DNA of 6,024 bases from contig JALULO010000263.1 of NCBI GenBank assembly GCA_027056215.1, forward strand, positions 1 through 6,024, given 5' to 3'. A program made the position numbers and the translations under genes. Numbering within the stretch: position 1 is the first letter of the stretch; each line of letters opens with the position of its first letter. Source of the stretch: Campylobacterales bacterium (lineage in GTDB: Bacteria > Campylobacterota > Campylobacteria > Campylobacterales > QNZT01). This document shows, piece after piece, positions 1-5,533 of the stretch. The notes below the pieces were generated by a model. It worked only from the letters and a program-made list of their open reading frames with translations, ran no database searches and was not told the DNA's origin.

Positions 1-874
1 GATAGTTTTTTCTTTCTAATTTACTAGTCAACAAAGTACCATTTCCTTTAAAAAGTGCAGCCATCTGTACATACTCACCTTCAGGGATAACATCTCCGGC
101 AGGAACTTCAACACTCTGATCTACTTCGACAACACAGTTTTCTGGAGTTTGTACCTGTTGTTCTACGGGTTGTTGAACACGAACATTTTGAACGACTTGT
201 GGTTGTACAGGCATAGCTACAGGTGCTGTAGATACTACCGCAACAGGAGCGGGAGCTGGTGTTTTACACATCTTTGCAAACTGCTGTAAAGAGAGTGCTT
301 TAGGTGCTACACAAGTTGGTGTTTTTTGCGTATTTTCACCAAATTTCACACCCACACCTACTGTACCTATGATATCATTGTCACCATTTTCTGCCTTATG
401 GATCCCTTTAACTTCAGTCACAAGATCAATATTTTTATTGATACCAAATTTTACACCAACTCCTGCGTTGTAAAATACCTGAGAATCGTCATTATTATTT
501 GTTACGGTATGCAAAGTATCATCATGGGTTCTTTCATATCCCACACCAACAACACCATATGGACGTACTCTATGACCCGTCGCTTCATAAACAGCATTTA
601 GTGTGCCTCTTTCAATGTCAGTTTTACCATAAGTACCACCTATTCCAAGTGTTTTATTGTTTTTAGACGATTCTAAAACTGCTTGGATACCTACATTGTC
701 ATTGATAAATGCTGTCCCACGAATACCAAATAATACTTTATCATCCTGTAATGTTTTATCTTTTTTAGAAATCTGTTTAGCAATAGTTGGTGTAATCTCT
801 ATTTTCGCTGCGGATACACTCATCATCGCACCTGCTAAAATCATAAGACCTGTACCTTTTAAAAATCTATTCAT
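1..874 (-). CDS. Outer-membrane beta-barrel protein with C-terminal SPOR-like domain (partial, 3' end beyond window)
   Basis: Reading leftwards from an ATG at 874-872, the frame stays open for 291 codons to the window edge. Residues 1-22 are a signal peptide: basic MNRFLK, a hydrophobic core, then SVSA before AKIE. Residues about 25-180 contain alternating hydrophobic and Gly/aromatic strands (YGVVGVGYE at 106-114, FYNAGVGVKFG at 134-144, IGTVGVGVKFG at 169-179), consistent with a small OmpA-like barrel of about eight strands. Residues about 205-246 are a Pro/Gln/Val-rich linker. From residue 268 the sequence YVQMAALFKGN, then LLTSKLERKNY, resembles the first strand and helix of a SPOR domain, which binds denuded peptidoglycan glycan strands. 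Cysteines at 188 and 203 bracket a short segment and might form a periplasmic disulfide. The start is supported by AGGAG six bases upstream. The barrel and secretion call is fairly secure; the SPOR call rests on about 25 residues because the gene is cut. An OmpA-type C-terminal domain seems less likely. Confidence 0.8.
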   Translation of the reverse strand, partial: MNRFLKGTGLMILAGAMMSVSAAKIEITPTIAKQISKKDKTLQDDKVLFGIRGTAFINDNVGIQAVLESSKNNKTLGIGGTYGKTDIERGTLNAVYEATGHRVRPYGVVGVGYERTHDDTLHTVTNNNDDSQVFYNAGVGVKFGINKNIDLVTEVKGIHKAENGDNDIIGTVGVGVKFGENTQKTPTCVAPKALSLQQFAKMCKTPAPAPVAVVSTAPVAMPVQPQVVQNVRVQQPVEQQVQTPENCVVEVDQSVEVPAGDVIPEGEYVQMAALFKGNGTLLTSKLERKNY

Positions 875-880
875 TATTTA

Positions 881-885
881 CTCCT
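881..885 (-). promoter_or_regulatory. Ribosome binding site of the barrel-SPOR gene
   Basis: On the minus strand AGGAG lies six bases before the ATG at 874 (AGGAG-TAAATA-ATG). This near-ideal Shine-Dalgarno sequence and spacing fixes the start of the leftward gene, which is followed at once by a signal peptide. Confidence 0.8.
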
Positions 886-904
886 CTTGTATCAATCTGG
901 ATCG

Positions 905-910
905 ATTATA
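905..910 (-). promoter_or_regulatory. Probable -10 box for the barrel-SPOR gene
   Basis: The minus strand reads TATAAT here, a perfect sigma-70 -10 hexamer. Transcription would begin near 898 and give a leader of about 24 nt that includes the AGGAG site. No convincing -35 hexamer is present at 17 bp (the minus strand reads ATGTAT at 933-928), which is usual for Campylobacterota, where -35 boxes are weakly conserved. TTGACT directly abuts the -10 box and is too close to serve as -35. Confidence 0.55.
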
Positions 911-955
911 AGTCAAATGTGATAATGATACATTAAAAAATTTTAATCAATTAGT

Positions 956-964
956 TGATATAAT
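956..964 (+). promoter_or_regulatory. Probable extended -10 promoter of the glnD-glmS operon
   Basis: TGATATAAT combines a TGn extension with a perfect TATAAT at 959-964. Transcription would start near 971, leaving a leader of about 23 nt that contains the AAAGGGG site. There is no good -35 hexamer upstream, which fits an extended -10 promoter. The box overlaps the right arm of a small inverted repeat (ATCAA-TTAG-TTGAT, 946-959) that might be an operator. No second promoter is evident before glmS. Confidence 0.55.
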
Positions 965-980
965 TTAACTTTAATAATAA

Positions 981-987
981 AAAGGGG
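981..987 (+). promoter_or_regulatory. Ribosome binding site that decides the TTG start of glnD
   Basis: AAAGGGG ends six bases before TTG at 994. The nearest in-frame ATG, at 1006, would lie 18 bases away, too far for this site. The site therefore favours TTG as the initiator codon. Confidence 0.7.
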
Positions 988-993
988 AATATT

Positions 994-3519
994 TTGAAAC
1001 TTCAAATGGATATAGAAGAGCTATTGAACCAAAATGATTCTGAATTTGAAGTTTCAAAGACAATTAAACAAAAGATCAAACACTATCTTAACTCACTCGA
1101 AGAGATATTTGAAAAAGATCAAGGTAAAAATTTTTTAGTTAATCATACAAAAAATATTGATATTATCATCACTTCTGTTTATAAATATATACTTCGAACA
1201 CAGTTTAAAGCCTATATTCCTATGATCAACACGATACCTATCTCTATAGTAGCTATGGGTTCATATGGACGAGAACAACTATGTGTCTATTCTGATATTG
1301 ATTTGCTAATCATCTATAAAGACATACCTGCTTACAATATCATACCTGTTATAGAATCCATGTTACAGATCCTCTGGGATAGTGGTATGAAACTCGGACA
1401 TCGTGTACATGAGATAGAGACACTTTTTGATGCTGCACACACAGACCATACAATCAAAACAGCATTGATGGAATCACGTTTTATCTATGGCTCAAAATAT
1501 CTTTGGATGGAGAGTGAAGTGATTCTCAATAGGATAAGAGAACATGATCAAAAAACATTTATCCTACAAAAAATCGAAGAACGCAAAAGTAGCCTTCGCA
1601 AATATCCTCTTAGTATGCAACCTGACATCAAATCATCTTCCGGAGGCTTGAGAGATGTTAATACACTTTTTTGGATAACAAAAATACTCTTTAATGTGGG
1701 TAAAATACGCGATATCTCTCCTGAACATATCAGTGCACAAGAGTATAGTGAACTGATGATATCAGTAGAGTTTTTATATCGTCTGCGTTCTGCTTTACAT
1801 CTCAGTAGTGGTAAAAAAAGTGATACACTACTTTTGGAACTTATTCCTGATGTAGCAAAGAAACTAAAACTTGATCAAACAAAAACAGTTAAAAAAACAT
1901 TTGAAGCCATGCACCATATCCATACAATTACTATGATTGTCATCAAACGTATCACCCATACACTCTTTTTTAATTCTCAAAACATACCACTTCTAAGAGC
2001 ATCAAAAGTTTCAAAAAATATTTATATGTGTCAGCAAACACTTTTAACAACTATGCATACAAAAAAAGAAAACTTACGCACTGTCCTTGCTATTATGGAA
2101 ACATTCGGTGATCTTGATATCAAATACGATATCAGCTTTATTTATTATTTGAAAAGTGCGTCACTCAATCAAAATGATAAAGAGCGCTTAAATATAATAA
2201 TAAAATCTCTTTTTGATAAACACTACTGTTCACATATCTTTTTTGCACTCTATAAAGCACACCAATTACATCCTTTGATTCCACCACTTCGCAAAGTTGC
2301 ATATCTACCACAATTTGATGGATACCATACGCATCCTGTTGATATACATTCTATCTATACACTTCAAGCACTTGAAGATATCCAAGATATACATGTAGAA
2401 GATATTTATAAGCACTTATCACCAGAAGATCTTCAAACCATTCGTTTAGCCGCCTTTTTACATGACTGTGGGAAAGGCAGAAAAAAAGACCATAGTTTAC
2501 TAGGTGCATCCATCATCAAAACCTATGCCCTAACATTAGGCTTTTCACCGCAACAAGCCAATACAGCTTCCACCTTAGTTCGTTATCATACGGTTATGAG
2601 TAATACAGCATATCGAGAAGACATATATAATGAAAAGGTTGTATACTCTTTTATCGCAAAGTTACAAGAACCTTCTATCTTAAAATTACTTTTTATATTG
2701 ACATATGCTGATATTTCTTCAGTATCAAAAACAGCTTACACACAAAATAGCGCCAAATTACTTTATGCACTCTATAGAAATGCATTAGAAGCATTTGAAA
2801 ACAAGACTATTCTCAACGAAGCTGCCAAACGAAACAAAAAAGAAAAAGTACTTTTAAAACTACCACAATTTACAATTTTGCCAAGAAGTTTACAAAAGAA
2901 TATTCTTGATATTCAGTCAAATTTACTCTTTTTTAAATTTGCACCAGATGAGATCATCGATATCGCTTCGTGGGTATGGCATCTAGATAAAATATTTGAT
3001 TATAAAATACGAAACAAACACTCTCTTCGTATTGATATCATCTCAAAAGAGAGTGTAAACATAGGTTATATCCTTACAAAACTTTCCAATCTAAGCGTAG
3101 TTAATATGGATATTTACAAGATATTTAATCAAGTCAAATTTTTCCGTATCGATTTTGATCAAAAAGTAGATGATGATGAGATTGTTTTAATCCATGAGAT
3201 ACTTGATGATGCACTCAGCTTTAATAAAATGGGAAAACTTAAACCTATTAACATAAAGCATTCAGGTCTTGAAATAGATTGTAACCATTCAAAAAGTTAT
3301 GCTAAAATGAAATTGCAATCACCAGACCAAAAAGGATTGATTGCTAATATCATGACTATTTTTGACGATATAGGCATAGACATCGCCAGTGCAAAGGTAC
3401 AGACTATTAAACGTAGAGCGAGAAATCTTTTTTTAATAGAAAAAAATGGCAATTTTTGTACAAATAGTGAAGATGTTATCAAAAAAATAATTTCAAATAA
3501 CAATAATATAAAAGGATAA
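994..3519 (+). CDS. glnD: Bifunctional [protein-PII] uridylyltransferase / uridylyl-removing enzyme GlnD
   Basis: GlnD adds UMP to PII signalling proteins when glutamine is low and removes it when glutamine is high, controlling nitrogen assimilation in the cytoplasm. The 841-residue product has the family domains in order. The nucleotidyltransferase domain carries G89-S-x-G-R93 followed by S100-D101-x-D103, the metal-binding aspartates. DIKSSSGGLRDVNTLFWI at 211-228 is the usual GGLRD segment. The HD hydrolase domain shows H445 with VDIH at 449-452, H490-D491, GKG at 493-495, H500, and the MSNTAYRED block at 535-543. A divergent ACT domain lies at about 677-743 and a clearer one at about 770-820 (SPDQKGLIANI, then IDIASAKVQT). 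E. coli GlnD is about 890 residues, so this version is slightly shorter but complete. The TTG start is chosen from the spacing of AAAGGGG; ATG at codon 5 is the alternative. Both catalytic centres look intact. The stop codon lies 2 nt before glmS, indicating an operon. Confidence 0.95.
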   Translation: MKLQMDIEELLNQNDSEFEVSKTIKQKIKHYLNSLEEIFEKDQGKNFLVNHTKNIDIIITSVYKYILRTQFKAYIPMINTIPISIVAMGSYGREQLCVYSDIDLLIIYKDIPAYNIIPVIESMLQILWDSGMKLGHRVHEIETLFDAAHTDHTIKTALMESRFIYGSKYLWMESEVILNRIREHDQKTFILQKIEERKSSLRKYPLSMQPDIKSSSGGLRDVNTLFWITKILFNVGKIRDISPEHISAQEYSELMISVEFLYRLRSALHLSSGKKSDTLLLELIPDVAKKLKLDQTKTVKKTFEAMHHIHTITMIVIKRITHTLFFNSQNIPLLRASKVSKNIYMCQQTLLTTMHTKKENLRTVLAIMETFGDLDIKYDISFIYYLKSASLNQNDKERLNIIIKSLFDKHYCSHIFFALYKAHQLHPLIPPLRKVAYLPQFDGYHTHPVDIHSIYTLQALEDIQDIHVEDIYKHLSPEDLQTIRLAAFLHDCGKGRKKDHSLLGASIIKTYALTLGFSPQQANTASTLVRYHTVMSNTAYREDIYNEKVVYSFIAKLQEPSILKLLFILTYADISSVSKTAYTQNSAKLLYALYRNALEAFENKTILNEAAKRNKKEKVLLKLPQFTILPRSLQKNILDIQSNLLFFKFAPDEIIDIASWVWHLDKIFDYKIRNKHSLRIDIISKESVNIGYILTKLSNLSVVNMDIYKIFNQVKFFRIDFDQKVDDDEIVLIHEILDDALSFNKMGKLKPINIKHSGLEIDCNHSKSYAKMKLQSPDQKGLIANIMTIFDDIGIDIASAKVQTIKRRARNLFLIEKNGNFCTNSEDVIKKIISNNNNIKG
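3511..3516 (+). promoter_or_regulatory. Ribosome binding site of glmS inside the end of glnD
   Basis: AAAGGA lies within the last codons of glnD (it encodes the final Lys-Gly) and ends five bases before the glmS ATG at 3522. The overlap means ribosomes finishing glnD stop on the glmS initiation region, so translational coupling is likely. Confidence 0.75.
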
Positions 3520-3521
3520 AT

Positions 3522-5336
3522 ATGTGTGGTATTGTTGGATATATCGGTGATGAGGATATCAAAGAAGTACTTGTTGATGGACTTCGTGAGTTAGAATACA
3601 GAGGATATGACTCTGCCGGTATTGCCGTATTGCAAGATAATGAGATTCAGTCATTTAAGGCAGTTGGAAAACTCAAAAATCTTGAAGAAAAAACAAAAAA
3701 CTTCAATCCGCATGCTTTTGGCATGGGAATCGGACACACAAGATGGGCAACCCATGGCAAACCAACAGAGATCAATGCCCATCCACATCTAGGTGAATTT
3801 TCTTATGTAGTACATAATGGCATCATCGAAAATTACCAAGAACTCAAAAAAGAGCTCCAAGCTGAAGGTGTCAGATTTTTGAGCCAAACCGATACAGAAG
3901 TGATTGTACACCTCTTTGAGAAAAGCTATAAAGCACTTAACGATCCTATGCAAGCTTTTGAAGCAACGGTAAACAAACTTGAAGGTGCTTATGCTGTTTT
4001 ACTGATGACAAAAGTGGATCCAGATCGTATCTATTTTGCCAAAAATGGCTCACCTATGATCGTAGGAAACAATGATAAAAATGACATCTTCTTTGGTTCA
4101 AGCGATGCAGCCCTTATCGGCAAAGCAACAGAAGTTATCTACCTTGATGATGGTGACTATGGATATACTTCGGCTAAAGAAGGTATCACCCTTTTACATA
4201 ACGGTAAAGAAAAAACACTCAATAAAAAAGCACTCCTAGGTGATAAAATCTCTGCCCAAAAAGGTGGGTTCCGATTTTTTATGGAAAAAGAGATTTATGA
4301 GCAAAGTGAAGTCCTTGTCGATACCGTGATGGGAAGAGCACTAGATACCAAAATACAGTTTGAAGAGTTAGATCCAAACTTTTTCGATGGGATTGACGGC
4401 ATCACCATCTGTGCATGTGGAACCAGTTATAACTCAGGACTTGCGTGTGCTTATCTGTTTGAAAGACAAGCAAAAATCCGTACAAATGTAGAGATCGCAA
4501 GCGAATTTCGCTATAAAGAGCCACTACTTGATCCCAAAACACTTTTTGTAGTGATCAGCCAAAGTGGTGAAACAGCAGATACCCTCGAAGCACTCAAAAT
4601 GGCAAGAGATGCAGGGCTTAAAACATTGGCTATCTGCAATGTTGATAACTCTTCTATCGTCAGAATTTCTGACTACACACTACTCACACGTGCAGGTATC
4701 GAAAAAGGCGTGGCAAGTACCAAAGCATTTGCAACACAAGTGATGGTTATGTGGATGTTATCTCTTTACATCGCACAACACAAAAAAACGATGAGTGAAG
4801 AAGAGATTTCCGCTGAGATACAAGCTATCAGACACATACCACAAGCCGTTAAAGTCAATGACAAACTTCATGAAAAAGTCAAAAGACTCTCTAAACGCTA
4901 TCTACATGGACACGGTTTTTTCTTTATAGGAAGAGATCTTTTTTATCCACTTGCGCTTGAAGGTGCACTCAAACTCAAAGAGATATCATATCTTCATGCA
5001 GAAGGATATCCCGCAGGTGAGATGAAACACGGACCAATAGCACTAGCAGACAGTGAACTTTTTACCATCGCACTCATGCCAAAAAATATCCACTACGATA
5101 AAGTCAAAAGCAATGTAGAAGAACTCAGTGCAAGAGATGCAACTATATTGGCGATCTCACCTGAAAGATTTGAACTTGCTGATGATTATGTACATACATA
5201 CTGTAGTGATCATGCGATGAGTGAATTTTTTGAGATGATGGTAGTAACACAACTACTCGCACTTGAAATCTCCGTTAGACTTGGAAATGACGTAGACATG
5301 CCAAGAAACCTCGCAAAAAGTGTTACAGTCGAATAA
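3522..5336 (+). CDS. glmS: Glutamine--fructose-6-phosphate aminotransferase (isomerising) GlmS
   Basis: GlmS converts fructose-6-phosphate and glutamine to glucosamine-6-phosphate and glutamate, the first committed step to UDP-GlcNAc for peptidoglycan and LPS. The 604-residue protein is close to the usual 600-610. The N-terminal class II amidotransferase domain begins MCGIVGYIG, with Cys2 as the nucleophile exposed after Met removal. It also has RGYDSAG at 27-33, GHTRWATHG at 71-79, HNGIIENY at 98-105 and TDTE at 123-126. The hinge KEIYEQS lies at 256-262. Two SIS sugar-isomerase domains follow: CGTS at 299-302 and SQSGETADT at 346-354 in the first, STKAFATQ at 399-406, and in the second EGALKLKEISYLHAEGY (480-496), GEMKHGP (499-505) and the C-terminal PRNLAKSVTVE. 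By spacing to the E. coli enzyme, E487, H503 and K599 match the isomerase residues E488, H504 and K603. No residue appears missing. It is the second gene of the operon with glnD. There is no room for a glmS ribozyme in the 2-nt gap. Confidence 0.98.
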   Translation: MCGIVGYIGDEDIKEVLVDGLRELEYRGYDSAGIAVLQDNEIQSFKAVGKLKNLEEKTKNFNPHAFGMGIGHTRWATHGKPTEINAHPHLGEFSYVVHNGIIENYQELKKELQAEGVRFLSQTDTEVIVHLFEKSYKALNDPMQAFEATVNKLEGAYAVLLMTKVDPDRIYFAKNGSPMIVGNNDKNDIFFGSSDAALIGKATEVIYLDDGDYGYTSAKEGITLLHNGKEKTLNKKALLGDKISAQKGGFRFFMEKEIYEQSEVLVDTVMGRALDTKIQFEELDPNFFDGIDGITICACGTSYNSGLACAYLFERQAKIRTNVEIASEFRYKEPLLDPKTLFVVISQSGETADTLEALKMARDAGLKTLAICNVDNSSIVRISDYTLLTRAGIEKGVASTKAFATQVMVMWMLSLYIAQHKKTMSEEEISAEIQAIRHIPQAVKVNDKLHEKVKRLSKRYLHGHGFFFIGRDLFYPLALEGALKLKEISYLHAEGYPAGEMKHGPIALADSELFTIALMPKNIHYDKVKSNVEELSARDATILAISPERFELADDYVHTYCSDHAMSEFFEMMVVTQLLALEISVRLGNDVDMPRNLAKSVTVE

Positions 5337-5347
5337 CAGTTTCTAAA

Positions 5348-5383
5348 GATCAAACTATAAGTGAATCAGGTTATAGTTTGATC
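5348..5383 (+). terminator. Perfect 13-bp hairpin after glmS, possible transcription terminator without a U tract
   Basis: GATCAAACTATAA (5348-5360) pairs exactly with TTATAGTTTGATC (5371-5383) around a 10-base loop, GTGAATCAGG. The hairpin begins 12 nt after the glmS stop and is the natural place for the operon to end. It is not a classic intrinsic terminator: the stem is AT-rich and is followed by CTCCCTCCTCT instead of a run of T. It may be a weak or factor-assisted terminator or an element that protects the mRNA 3' end. Confidence 0.5.
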
Positions 5384-5437
5384 CTCCCTCCTCTATATCT
5401 TTTAAAAAAAGTATTTTATCACCAAAAATCATTCCAA

Positions 5438-5460
5438 ACGACACATATTGTCGTACAATA
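5438..5460. promoter_or_regulatory. Two overlapping palindromes, possible operator before the cas6 gene
   Basis: ACGACA-CATAT-TGTCGT (5438-5454) and TATTGT-CGT-ACAATA (5446-5460) are each perfect 6-bp inverted repeats that share bases 5446-5454. The second ends four bases before a TATAAT at 5465, so a bound repressor would cover the usual -35 area. No regulator family can be named from the motif. It is judged a candidate site only from symmetry and position. Confidence 0.35.
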
Positions 5461-5464
5461 GTAA

Positions 5465-5470
5465 TATAAT
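5465..5470 (+). promoter_or_regulatory. Possible -10 box upstream of cas6 (first of two candidates)
   Basis: A perfect TATAAT lies about 64 nt before the cas6 start. Transcription would begin near 5477 and give a leader of about 57 nt. The surrounding 60 bases (5461-5520) contain only four G or C, so such hexamers can arise by chance. No good -35 hexamer is seen 17 bp upstream (CACATA at 5442-5447). Confidence 0.35.
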
Positions 5471-5507
5471 ATAAAATATATTTATGATTATTTAATTAAT
5501 ATTAAAC

Positions 5508-5513
5508 TATAAT
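5508..5513 (+). promoter_or_regulatory. Possible -10 box upstream of cas6 (second candidate)
   Basis: A second perfect TATAAT would start transcription near 5520, immediately before AAAGGAG, leaving a leader of about 14 nt. That short leader is possible but would place the ribosome binding site at the very 5' end of the mRNA. The inverted repeat TTTAAT-TAAT-ATTAAA (5491-5506) lies just upstream, and the region is nearly pure A/T. Confidence 0.3.
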
Positions 5514-5520
5514 ATTTTAC

Positions 5521-5527
5521 AAAGGAG
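5521..5527 (+). promoter_or_regulatory. Ribosome binding site of cas6
   Basis: AAAGGAG ends six bases before ATG at 5534. This strong site fixes the start of the right-hand gene, whose frame opens with no competing upstream start. Confidence 0.8.
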
Positions 5528-5533
5528 TGCAAT

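Noticed and set aside
326..911. Plus-strand open frames at 326-601 and 657-911
   Set aside because: They lie opposite the well-supported minus-strand barrel-SPOR gene, and lack ribosome binding sites and recognisable protein character.
3297..3503. Minus-strand open frame of 68 codons
   Set aside because: It is antisense to the C-terminal ACT domain of glnD, which is clearly coding; its hydrophobic look is a reflection of the ACT sequence.
3505..3522. glmS ribozyme or riboswitch before glmS
   Set aside because: Only 2 nt separate glnD and glmS, leaving no untranslated leader.
3607..3792. Plus-strand open frame of 61 codons in another frame
   Set aside because: It lies within the conserved amidotransferase domain of glmS and has no features of its own.
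5389..5412. Second terminator at CTTTTAAAAAAAG (5399-5411)
   Set aside because: The arms can form only a very short A/T stem with almost no loop, so a stable hairpin is unlikely.
5439..5475. Tn7-like transposon end (TACAATAGTAATAT loosely resembles a TnsB-binding repeat)
   Set aside because: Only one poor match, no repeated copies, no clear TGT terminal sequence and no flanking 5-bp duplication could be identified.
5337..5533. CRISPR repeats or leader between glmS and cas6
   Set aside because: No unit of 24 bases or more recurs; only short palindromes and low-complexity A/T sequence are present.
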